IMG/VR virus record: IMGVR_UViG_3300027881_000011 | Span: 1-64,000 of that record | Length of the DNA: 64,000 nucleotides | Reading direction: 5' to 3' (one strand) | Source of the DNA: a virus | Shown: piece after piece, positions 1-6,943 of the stretch | How the letters are laid out: each line of letters starts with the position of its first letter | Numbering within the stretch: the stretch's first letter is position 1 | Notes under the pieces: model-generated | The model's database searches: none | The model's input: only the letters and a program-made list of their open reading frames with translations | Told to the model about the DNA's origin: nothing | Position numbers and translations under genes: made by a program

Positions 1-285
1 CTACAGGAAAAAACTTGTGCTGGCTGCGGCAACAAATGGAATCACGATACAGTCTGGTGTCCTGAGTGCGCCATCAAAAGGGCCGACAAGCTACAGGAGC
101 AGACACGGTGTCGTTGTGGCAGAGAACTCGACACGGTGGGTAGGTGTGAATATCACGGATTGCCAGCCGAAGCCAAGCTACAGGAGCAGAAGGACGATGA
201 GTGTAAGGGCTGCATTGGCATTGTCGATGAACATACCTGTAAGGGCTGGCAGGACTATCAAGACCTACTACAAGAGCAGAAGTGA
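1..285 (+). CDS. Cysteine-rich zinc-ribbon-like phage protein (5' truncated)
   Basis: Frame 1 is open from the window edge to a TGA at 283-285, so the start lies outside. About 94 residues are visible. They carry four Cys pairs or near-pairs (CAGC, CPEC, CRC, CKGC) separated by a repeated LQEQ motif (KLQEQ twice, then LLQEQ) that marks three short tandem units. This pattern suggests several small zinc-binding ribbons, a design common in phage accessory proteins. The stop overlaps the ATG of the next gene (TGATG), as in a translationally coupled operon. Function unknown. Confidence 0.7.
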   Translation, partial: LQEKTCAGCGNKWNHDTVWCPECAIKRADKLQEQTRCRCGRELDTVGRCEYHGLPAEAKLQEQKDDECKGCIGIVDEHTCKGWQDYQDLLQEQK

Positions 286-488
286 TGTTCAAGTGCAAAC
301 ATCCATTCTGGGCGCTGGCAGTGGAGAAGGAGCAGACAGTCACGGTGGCTGATGATGATTTTGAACATGTGGATTATCACTTGCTTTGCAGAAAGTGCAG
401 CGAGCTACTGACGCTGAAACATGCCAGATGTATTGGCGGCGTTGATGCCTTTCTTGCTCGCAGTAGAGAGGTGTGTACTGATGGCTGA
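285..488 (+). CDS. Small conserved-type phage protein with Cys pair
   Basis: 67 residues. The ATG at 285 overlaps the previous TGA. It has an early CKHPF motif, then DDDFEHVDYHLLC and a CRKC pair followed by LTLKHA. From memory, small zinc-finger-like proteins with this CKHPF...DFEHV...CxxC layout recur in phage early or accessory operons, but no function is established. The end overlaps the start of the next gene by 8 bases. A GTG at 282 is an alternative start. Confidence 0.7.
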   Translation: MFKCKHPFWALAVEKEQTVTVADDDFEHVDYHLLCRKCSELLTLKHARCIGGVDAFLARSREVCTDG

Positions 489-726
489 GAACCCGAACAA
501 CAACGACTACATGGGCTTAGGTCCACAAACGAAAGTCCCGAACACGAACATGGACTCACGCTACTTGATACCGTCAAACGGGATGCTGCGCTTCGTGAAG
601 CGTAACGTGCCCACTGAGAACCCAGACGTGATGGAGAAGACGTGCATCCTGCAAGAGTACGGGTACAGCCAGATACTGGGTGAATCAGACTGGTTCGATG
701 TGCCACTGGTAGAGGATGAGACGTGA
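481..726 (+). CDS. Hypothetical phage protein
   Basis: 81 residues from ATG 481, which overlaps the upstream stop. The frame is open further upstream, but the coupled ATG with the AGAGAGG-like purine stretch just before it is the better start. The protein is hydrophilic with many Asn, Glu and Pro residues and no recognisable motif, membrane segment or cysteine pair. It sits in a chain of overlapping small genes and ends in a GTGA overlap with the next gene. Function unknown. Confidence 0.6.
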   Translation: MAENPNNNDYMGLGPQTKVPNTNMDSRYLIPSNGMLRFVKRNVPTENPDVMEKTCILQEYGYSQILGESDWFDVPLVEDET

Positions 727-947
727 CCAGAATGCTTCATTGGTGTGATTGGCGGAAGCCGTGCCAGATTTGTGACGATAACATGAGTGCGCCGACCTTT
801 AATCTCTGGTGCTGGCTGTTCGGTCACGCATGGATCATGCAGGGGGAGCCGATCATACACGTGGAGCGTAATCTGGTTGAGACAGATAAAGACTGCGGTC
901 GCTGTGGGCTCAAGGTGACGAATGTAACGGTGACGCCTGATGAATGA
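723..947 (+). CDS. Small Cys-rich phage protein
   Basis: 74 residues starting with GTG at 723, which overlaps the preceding TGA as GTGA. The protein contains CQIC near residue 14 and CGRC near residue 60, with Trp-rich sequence between, consistent with a single zinc site formed by two CxxC knuckles. The C-terminal part (CGRC followed by a Val/Thr-rich strand) resembles a short zinc ribbon. It overlaps the next gene by 8 bases. No specific role can be assigned. Confidence 0.6.
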   Translation: MTRMLHWCDWRKPCQICDDNMSAPTFNLWCWLFGHAWIMQGEPIIHVERNLVETDKDCGRCGLKVTNVTVTPDE

Positions 948-1242
948 ACTCGACAGATTCCAGATCGAAGCACATCGCTGGGCAACCCAGACCTTTGGTG
1001 CGGCGCGTCCACCCCATGGGGCCATATCACATCTCAGGAGAGAGGTAGAAGAGCTGGCCCAGAATCCATATGACAGCATGGAGTACGTAGACTGCCTGAT
1101 GCTGCTACTGGATGCAGCCAGCAACGCAGGTATCAGCACCAAGACCATCATGGACTGTGCATGGGAGAAGCTGGACATCAACAGGCAGCGTGAGTGGGGC
1201 GAGGTGCAGGGAGACGGCACCATTGAGCATGTACGGAGATGA
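940..1242 (+). CDS. MazG-like / DUF550-type nucleotide pyrophosphohydrolase
   Basis: 100 residues. It shows HRWATQTFG at the N-terminus, then HLRREVEEL with the paired Glu residues, then EYVDCLMLLLDAA. This is the ExxE...D metal-binding layout of all-alpha NTP pyrophosphohydrolases (MazG superfamily), and the order and spacing fit the DUF550 dATP/dGTP diphosphohydrolase branch. Members hydrolyse (d)NTP to (d)NMP plus PPi, and phages use them to adjust nucleotide pools or alarmones. There is no adenylosuccinate-synthase-like PurZ nearby, so a 2-aminoadenine genome is not indicated. It overlaps its neighbours on both sides. Confidence 0.72.
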   Translation: MNELDRFQIEAHRWATQTFGAARPPHGAISHLRREVEELAQNPYDSMEYVDCLMLLLDAASNAGISTKTIMDCAWEKLDINRQREWGEVQGDGTIEHVRR

Positions 1243-1550
1243 GTACGACCCGCAACGCCAAGCAGTACACGCCGCAAGTACTGAACGTGTGGCACGTGCA
1301 GCTGATCACTGCACAGGGGCGCATCAAGCTGTTGGAAGAGACACTCGAAGCAGTACGCGAAGACCTTGAACTGAGAGCGGACGTGGGTACACCTGATGGG
1401 ATTCACGTAGTGGAGCTGTCGTGCAGTGTGTACGCCAAGCTGTGCGACGTGACTGACAGGTACGGCAAGTACGAAACGCGCAAGGATGCACCACCTACCC
1501 TATGGCAGAGACTGCTAAAACTTTCACACTCAGTGGTAAGACGCCGGTAA
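1239..1550 (+). CDS. Hypothetical phage protein
   Basis: 103 residues; ATG 1239 overlaps the TGA of the pyrophosphohydrolase gene. It is mostly helical, with a Glu/Leu-rich segment (residues about 28-50) that could form a short coiled coil, and a basic C-terminal tail. No cysteine motif or membrane segment. The coupled position suggests cotranslation with the preceding gene; function unknown. Confidence 0.6.
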   Translation: MSTTRNAKQYTPQVLNVWHVQLITAQGRIKLLEETLEAVREDLELRADVGTPDGIHVVELSCSVYAKLCDVTDRYGKYETRKDAPPTLWQRLLKLSHSVVRRR

Positions 1551-1594
1551 GAGAAGATGCATAACCACGTTTGCACGATGCTCGGTAACGCGAG

Positions 1595-1831
1595 ATGATC
1601 GAGACACAGGGGCACAGCAAAAGGAATGCGCCCATGAGTGGGGATGGCATTGACGAGAAGACTGGCACGTTAAACGTGTATCAGCTCCTGCCAGAGCAGG
1701 GTGATTCACTGATGGTCGTGAACTGTGGTGACCACTATGAAATCAAGCGTCACCGCTGGACCATAGAGCCTATCTTTCTCACCGATGAAGACATCGCCTA
1801 CCTCAAGGCGGGAACCATTGTTTGGCACTGA
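1595..1831 (+). CDS. Hypothetical phage protein
   Basis: 78 residues. The ATG at 1595 overlaps the stop of a 13-codon reading frame (1557-1598), which may be only a coupling peptide. Met14 is an alternative start. The sequence is a mix of predicted beta strands (YQLLP, SLMVVNCG, EIKRHRWTIEPIFLT) and ends in IVWH. No motif recognised. It is followed by a good Shine-Dalgarno (GGAGAGGA) for the next gene. Confidence 0.55.
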   Translation: MIETQGHSKRNAPMSGDGIDEKTGTLNVYQLLPEQGDSLMVVNCGDHYEIKRHRWTIEPIFLTDEDIAYLKAGTIVWH

Positions 1832-1843
1832 CGGAGAGGACCA

Positions 1844-1996
1844 ATGACTGAAACCCCGTACATGGCACAGCGACGCGAGATGATGAGGTTGCGAGACAAG
1901 CAGGAAATTGTCATTGGTGTCGATTTGGCACATGAGGATCAGACCCCACTCACCAAGAAGAAGCCCAAGAAGAAGGCGAAGAAAACCAGTGGCTGA
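1844..1996 (+). CDS. Small basic hypothetical protein
   Basis: 50 residues; ATG 1844 is preceded by GGAGAGGA with ideal spacing. The N-terminal half is helical and Arg/Met-rich. The C-terminus is a run of Lys with interspersed Pro and Ala, typical of a nucleic-acid-binding tail. It overlaps the next gene by 8 bases. The strong ribosome-binding site and basic tail support a real gene; function unknown. Confidence 0.55.
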   Translation: MTETPYMAQRREMMRLRDKQEIVIGVDLAHEDQTPLTKKKPKKKAKKTSG

Positions 1997-2252
1997 CCTG
2001 TACGAGATCACCACTCCACCCAGAGAGAGCGTCATCGAGTATCTCGAAGACTTGGTGGAACGGGCGAAGACAGGTGAGATTCAGGGCTTTGCGATAGCCA
2101 TTATGAAGGGCGCTGCGACCACAGCGAACGGCTGGGCAGGTCTGGGCACCAACTGCATCACCATGGTAGGCGAGGTGGAAGCCATGAAGGTGGACATGAT
2201 CAGATGCCACGTGGATCAGCGCTACGACTGCGAGGGACACATCAAACCATGA
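1989..2252 (+). CDS. Hypothetical phage protein
   Basis: 87 residues from GTG 1989, which overlaps the stop of the preceding gene. The longer open frame to 1908 would run through the Lys-rich coding region in another frame and is rejected. An N-terminal helix (SVIEYLEDLVERAKTGEI) and a central hydrophobic strand (GFAIAIMKG) are followed by a Gly/Ala-rich section. Small phage proteins with this 'xxEyLexlvexaksGei.g.aiai' layout are common, but I know no function for them. Confidence 0.6.
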   Translation: MADLYEITTPPRESVIEYLEDLVERAKTGEIQGFAIAIMKGAATTANGWAGLGTNCITMVGEVEAMKVDMIRCHVDQRYDCEGHIKP

Positions 2253-2359
2253 GCAATCTGGAAGAGCTGGCGCTCGGCATCATCATTGGTACGTTGGTGT
2301 ACTTCGCCATCAAGACGCTGGTCAGGATAGCCCAGCTGTTGTTGGAGTCAGGCGAGTGA
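2249..2359 (+). CDS. Single-pass membrane microprotein
   Basis: 36 residues starting at ATG 2249 in an ATGA overlap with the previous stop. The core LGIIIGTLVYFAIKTLV is a convincing membrane helix, with acidic residues on the N-terminal side and a Glu-rich end. It is the last gene of the first small-gene block. Too short for a confident role. Confidence 0.55.
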   Translation: MSNLEELALGIIIGTLVYFAIKTLVRIAQLLLESGE

Positions 2360-2607
2360 GGACTGGCGAAGTCAGCACTTAATGGTATAAACTTCACAGA
2401 CACCGCGACTTATCCAGCTAACTGATGGAACTACGGTCCAAACGTACACGGACCAAGCATGAGCCGGGAGTCATGACCCAGCGAGTAATTGTGCGAAAGC
2501 AGCGTGCGTGACAGCTGGAGAGACAGCATAAATCGGTCCCTGCCACAGGTGGCGACTCAAAGTGGAACAGGGGCTCCTACGGGAGCCCTGTCTGTATTGG
2601 GACGTGC
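2360..2607 (+). other. Intergenic leader with a stable hairpin before the structural block
   Basis: A 248-base gap without a convincing gene separates the small-gene block from the structural genes. At 2567-2591 there is a strong hairpin: ACAG plus GGCTCC pair with GGAGCC plus CTGT around a TACG loop, with one bulged G. A weaker GGTCC/GGACC hairpin lies near 2436. No clear T-tract follows, so it may be a processing or attenuation hairpin rather than a simple terminator. A TATAAA near 2390 could be part of a promoter, but no good -35 is seen. Confidence 0.45.
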
Positions 2608-3210
2608 ATGGCATATTCGGGACAACGCAGGATCGCATTCGACCACGGCTTCAATGACGCCCTCTTCGGTCGCGACCGCAACAATCCGTATGACCAGTCA
2701 GTAGTCGGTGGCTCGTGGCAAGCCTACGAGGAAGGCTACGAGCTGGGTCTCATCTCAGACACTCCACCACGCGGCCCACAGGGCGAGCAGGGCGACGCCG
2801 GACCACCGGGTAGCACTGGCGCAGCTGGGTCGAATGGCGCGAACGGTGTCGATGGTAATCAGCACTTCGTTGGCAATGGCGCACCAAGCGCTGGTCTGGG
2901 CAACGATGGCGATATCTACACCGACGCAGACAACGGTGACATCTACGAGAAGATAGGCGGCTCGTGGTCACTGCAAGGGAGTCCGGGCAGCATGGCACTG
3001 AGCATACGCAGCGACACAATCGATCCCACCGTATTCCCCGAGATCACCTATCGTGGTGATGCTCTTCCCGGTACAGCAACTTCAGCAGCTTCATGGCGCG
3101 TGCAACAGATGACCATGCAGAGTGATGGTGACATCGCCATCCTGTTCGCTGATGGCAACGACAACTTCGACAACATCTGGGACAACAGGCTGAGCCTGTC
3201 GTACTCGTAG
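2608..3210 (+). CDS. Collagen-like virion appendage protein
   Basis: 200 residues. Residues about 1-50 form an N-terminal domain. About nine Gly-X-Y triplets follow (starting GPQGEQGDAG, near residue 55), then a GxIYTDADNGDIYEK module often found directly after collagen stretches in phage fibres, and a C-terminal beta-rich domain. Gly-X-Y repeats form trimeric collagen helices, so this is likely a trimeric fibre or head decoration. It opens the structural gene block, close behind the 2567-2591 hairpin. Confidence 0.7.
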   Translation: MAYSGQRRIAFDHGFNDALFGRDRNNPYDQSVVGGSWQAYEEGYELGLISDTPPRGPQGEQGDAGPPGSTGAAGSNGANGVDGNQHFVGNGAPSAGLGNDGDIYTDADNGDIYEKIGGSWSLQGSPGSMALSIRSDTIDPTVFPEITYRGDALPGTATSAASWRVQQMTMQSDGDIAILFADGNDNFDNIWDNRLSLSYS

Positions 3211-3219
3211 GAGAGCAGC

Positions 3220-3504
3220 ATGAGGGCACGACACAGGAAAGAACCGGGCGCAGGAGAGAAGGTAGTGCGGCGCATTGGCAGGGGCATGAAGAGAGCGGGT
3301 AAGGCACTTGCCAAGGAGATCAAAGACAAGACCGACAGGAAGCGAGCGGCAGGGCAGCAAGTAGCTGACGAGAAGATACCCAGTGTCAGGGCGAAGCGTA
3401 AGGTCGAGAAGATGCGGGAGACCGAAGCAGCTGGCCTGAAGAGGGGCGGCAGGCCGAAAAAGGGCAAGGTCTATGTGACCGACATCCCGAAGAAGAAGAA
3501 ATAG
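3220..3504 (+). CDS. Highly basic small protein
   Basis: 94 residues, very rich in Lys and Arg over the whole length, ending in a Lys run. The start ATG 3220 is preceded by GGAGAGC at good distance. The composition suggests nucleic-acid binding (DNA compaction or packaging) or an internal head protein. A second, similarly basic small gene follows immediately. No family recognised. Confidence 0.55.
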   Translation: MRARHRKEPGAGEKVVRRIGRGMKRAGKALAKEIKDKTDRKRAAGQQVADEKIPSVRAKRKVEKMRETEAAGLKRGGRPKKGKVYVTDIPKKKK

Positions 3505-3513
3505 GAGCAGACG

Positions 3514-3669
3514 GTGAGTGACTATAGATCAGGCGGCAAGATACACGGCAAGCGCACCGGTAAGACGGCACTGAAGGGTAGCAGGGCAGCAAACGCAGCT
3601 ATCGCGAAGTCGAAGCGCGTGCTGAAGCCAGACAAGGACATGAAGCCACCGGAGAAGGCTAAGCGCTGA
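3514..3669 (+). CDS. Small basic protein
   Basis: 51 residues from GTG 3514, with AGGAG at 3503-3507. Rich in Lys, Arg, Gly and Ala, with KxxGKRTGKTALKGS near the start and a Lys/Pro-rich C-terminus. It overlaps the next ATG (TGATG at 3667-3671). Like its upstream neighbour it looks like a nucleic-acid-binding or internal head peptide. Function unknown. Confidence 0.5.
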   Translation: MSDYRSGGKIHGKRTGKTALKGSRAANAAIAKSKRVLKPDKDMKPPEKAKR

Positions 3670-4094
3670 TGAGCGTAGGCGTAGTCTTTTTCCGTGAGAA
3701 GGGCTGGGAGCAGGACCAGTGGTCGTACCTGTTCTCCAACTTCGGGGTGTCTGACATCTGGGAGATGAATGATGACGGCAACCGTGATTGGAACATCTAC
3801 CAGCCGACGACCAAGATCAAGATTGCTGCCGAGCTACCGACTGACCGCCCGTTGGTGCTGCTGGCCCCACAGGAAGGTAGGTACATTCAGGGCACGGAGA
3901 GCTTAAAGGGCTTCGTACACCCGGAGAATGCGATCTATATGTTCGGACCTTCGCACGCAAACCTGAATGACGAGGATCACATGGGTGCGCGGGTTCCCGA
4001 TCACAGCGTGTACATCCCGTTGGTGAAGCATGAAGCCTTTGGTCACACGGCTGCATACATGACTCTCTGGGATCGAGTACAGAAGAATGGCTGA
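3669..4094 (+). CDS. SPOUT (SpoU/TrmD-type) RNA methyltransferase-like protein
   Basis: 141 residues. The C-terminal half follows the order of the SPOUT knot: a hydrophobic strand (LVLLAP), then IYMFGPSHANLNDEDHMGA, then HSVYIPLV and a final helix (TAAYMTLWDRVQ). This resembles the SpoU motifs 'l.lGnE..Gls', 'v.IPm' and the closing helix with small residues. SPOUT enzymes methylate RNA with SAM. The usual SLN motif is replaced by FGHT, so catalysis is uncertain. It is encoded between structural genes and overlaps the next gene by 8 bases. The call rests on motif order only. Confidence 0.45.
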   Translation: MSVGVVFFREKGWEQDQWSYLFSNFGVSDIWEMNDDGNRDWNIYQPTTKIKIAAELPTDRPLVLLAPQEGRYIQGTESLKGFVHPENAIYMFGPSHANLNDEDHMGARVPDHSVYIPLVKHEAFGHTAAYMTLWDRVQKNG

Positions 4095-6855
4095 CACAAT
4101 CACAGACAACCGAGCACAGATTCATGACGCGGACAGCGTTCCAAGTACTGCTCCGTGGTGGGTTGACCTCTCAGGTAATGTCATGGCTTCCGGTAACCTT
4201 GATACGGAAATCTTCCTTGAAGGTACTGGTTCCATCACCGAGACCGCTGGCTCTACGAGAGCGGGTATCTTTTGGGAGTACGCGACTACTCAGGACCTCT
4301 CCAGCAATCACATTTACCTCTGGGTCAACTGCGGTGTCGTAGGTCTGCTTTCGGCCAAAGCCAGCCAAGGCATGACCTTCAGAATATACACCACTGATCC
4401 CACAACAGATTACGCGGAGTGGGACATCGGTGGCAACGATAGCTGGCCGCCCTCTATTCAGGGTGGTTGGACGTTGTTCTGTATTGACCTTGAGTCTACA
4501 GCGTCCCGTACTTCTGGAACACCACCGTCAACGGCAGCAGTTCTAGGGCTGGGCATCTCTTTCATAACCGATTCCATGCCCCGAATGGTGAACAACACTT
4601 GGATGGACGCTTTGTACAGCTTGGCTGACGGTGTTCCTGCGTGCATTGTCGAGGGTCAGAACGGCGGTGTAACTCCGTGGACATGGGCTGACTTGCCTAC
4701 TGAACTGGGCGTTGCTTCAGGTGTGGCTCAGGACGGACCCGGTGGCACAATCGTATTGAATGGGCCGATTGAGTTCTTTGCAGATGACGCAACAGATCAT
4801 GAATTTGCCAGTACGAACGAAACGGTACTGTTTGCGGATCACGAGTTCATTGCAACCGACTTCTATGGCATTACGGTTCTGGGTGCAGCTTCAGGCACCG
4901 CAGACTTCAAGATGGGGATCAAGACCGGAACCGGTGATGACGCTACTGGCTCGCAAGGCGGCTCTATCATCGCCGGTTCTGCTGATGTTCGATGGTTCTG
5001 GGATTCCGACATAGCCAACATCGATACCTGCAATATGTACGGCGTACAGCTAATCCATGGTGGCGACTTCCAGATTGACTCTACTGCTAACTCGTGGATC
5101 AGCTGTGCGTGGATTGATTGCACCTCTGCTACCGTGAGCAACGCTGAGGTGTTGAGCTGCACAGCCATAGATGCTAATACGGCTGATGGCGTGGCGTTCA
5201 TGACTACGGACGATTTGACTGACATCGTGAACTGCACGTTTGAGTTCTCGGATGGTCACGCGGTAGAGCTGACGACACCAAGGGTGGCAAGCCAGACCTC
5301 GAAGGGCAACACGTACACAGGCTATGGGTCCACCGGCACAAACGATGCGGTCATCTACAACAACACGGCAGGCGCGGTAACCATTGGTGTACTGGGTGGC
5401 GACACACCAACATATCGGAACGGCACAAGCGCAACCACCACAATAGAGAATAACGTCACGGTAACAATAGGTGGCGTCACCGAAGGCACATCAGTCAAGG
5501 TTATTGCTGACGAGACAGTGGGCACGATCACCGCAGGCGACGTGCTTGATGAGTCCTTCGCAGACGTTAATGGTGAGAGCACCTTTTCCTTTGCTTACGA
5601 GAGCGCCTTCAATCCATCAGGGTTAGATGTGATTGTGCGAGCACGCAACGCAGGCATTGCTGTTGCAGCTATAGCAGACAATGGTGGGGCATTCACTGAC
5701 GAGACGCTTGAAGCGAACTCGGTTGCCACCAATGACATGAACCTGTTGCCAGCTGTACCGGTAGCAGATGATGCCTACTATTTTGGTCATACAGAGCGCA
5801 TCCCACGACTGAGGCTCGACGTGACAACCGCACTGACAGGCACAGGTAACAGCGTCATCTGGGAGTATTACAACGGCTCGACGTGGGCAACATGCCCTGA
5901 CATCAGTGATGGCACGGATGGCTTCGAGACGGTAGGCGACAACGTGGTGGCATGGTCGAACGTCGCTGATGGCAGTTGGGGTACGACCACGATCAATTCT
6001 CAAGGTCCGTTCTTCTACGTGCGAGCAAGGCTTGATACCACGACCACTGTTACAGCTGTACCGAAAGCTCGCAAGGTGCAGCTCGATACAACCAAGTACC
6101 TGCCGTATGTGGCAGACAGGACGATAGTAGAAGGGACTGGCTTGTCAGATATCGCAGCATGGCAGATAGATAACGTAGCCGTGTTGACTGAAGACCCGTT
6201 TCCGCAACCACCGCCACCGGGCGATCTGGCAATACTGGTATCTGGTGGAGCCAGCAATGCAGCGTCAGGCACCACGCTCAACGACACCATCAATCTGGTG
6301 GCTGGAGCAAACCGTAAGCTGGTGGTGTGGACGAGTTTTCAGGATGCCACTGGCACGATCAACATAAGCTGTACTTATGACGGCAACACCATGAATATTG
6401 TTGGTGATTACAGTGAGTTCTCAATACTGAATGGCAGAATAATTTGTCGGTACTACGATGTGCCTGATGTAGACACTGGTAGCAAGACGATTTCTATGAC
6501 AGTGCCATCAGCGAGAACGAACAGAGACCTGAGTTGGGCGCTGATCGATGAGACGGCATCAGGTATAGAAGAGGCTGAAACTGGTGCCCACAGTGCCGGG
6601 GGAACGAGCAGAGATACAACCCTGACCAACACGACAGCAAGCGCAATACTGATTCAAGGGTTGCACACTCAGGCAAGCACGAGTGCTCACGCCCCCACTA
6701 ATGGGGCGACAGAAGAGTTGGATCAGGCCGGGGCTCAGGGGCAGCAACACATCGTTTACGAGATTGTGTCCGTGGCGCAATCCGAGACCATTGGGGCGTC
6801 ATGGACTACCTCAGCGAACCATCTCTGGGTCGGAGCATTTTTCGCAGGATCGTAA
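4087..6855 (+). CDS. Large structural/appendage protein with beta-helix-like region
   Basis: 922 residues, acidic and very rich in Thr, Ser, Gly, Asp and Ala. Residues about 60-200 look like a carbohydrate-binding-type beta sandwich (IYLWVNCG...DTEIFLEGTG). Residues about 230-460 show repeated short strands with Asn/Asp turns as in right-handed parallel beta-helices. A proline-rich linker (PPPPGD, near residue 715) precedes a C-terminal beta domain. Such proteins form virion appendages or receptor-binding structures. It lies between a SPOUT-like gene and another large structural gene. Confidence 0.65.
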   Translation: MADTITDNRAQIHDADSVPSTAPWWVDLSGNVMASGNLDTEIFLEGTGSITETAGSTRAGIFWEYATTQDLSSNHIYLWVNCGVVGLLSAKASQGMTFRIYTTDPTTDYAEWDIGGNDSWPPSIQGGWTLFCIDLESTASRTSGTPPSTAAVLGLGISFITDSMPRMVNNTWMDALYSLADGVPACIVEGQNGGVTPWTWADLPTELGVASGVAQDGPGGTIVLNGPIEFFADDATDHEFASTNETVLFADHEFIATDFYGITVLGAASGTADFKMGIKTGTGDDATGSQGGSIIAGSADVRWFWDSDIANIDTCNMYGVQLIHGGDFQIDSTANSWISCAWIDCTSATVSNAEVLSCTAIDANTADGVAFMTTDDLTDIVNCTFEFSDGHAVELTTPRVASQTSKGNTYTGYGSTGTNDAVIYNNTAGAVTIGVLGGDTPTYRNGTSATTTIENNVTVTIGGVTEGTSVKVIADETVGTITAGDVLDESFADVNGESTFSFAYESAFNPSGLDVIVRARNAGIAVAAIADNGGAFTDETLEANSVATNDMNLLPAVPVADDAYYFGHTERIPRLRLDVTTALTGTGNSVIWEYYNGSTWATCPDISDGTDGFETVGDNVVAWSNVADGSWGTTTINSQGPFFYVRARLDTTTTVTAVPKARKVQLDTTKYLPYVADRTIVEGTGLSDIAAWQIDNVAVLTEDPFPQPPPPGDLAILVSGGASNAASGTTLNDTINLVAGANRKLVVWTSFQDATGTINISCTYDGNTMNIVGDYSEFSILNGRIICRYYDVPDVDTGSKTISMTVPSARTNRDLSWALIDETASGIEEAETGAHSAGGTSRDTTLTNTTASAILIQGLHTQASTSAHAPTNGATEELDQAGAQGQQHIVYEIVSVAQSETIGASWTTSANHLWVGAFFAGS

Positions 6856-6943
6856 ATACGGAATTGATCGTGACCTCAGCAGTGGGCATCACGAGCACTT
6901 GAACTGAAAAGCAGGGGCATTTTATCAATAGGAGCACACAGTA

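Noticed and set aside
561-1406. 281-codon minus-strand open frame across the small-gene block
   Set aside because: It runs against at least three well-placed overlapping + strand genes with coupled starts, and its translation is low-complexity and Cys/His/Ser-rich as expected of an antisense shadow.
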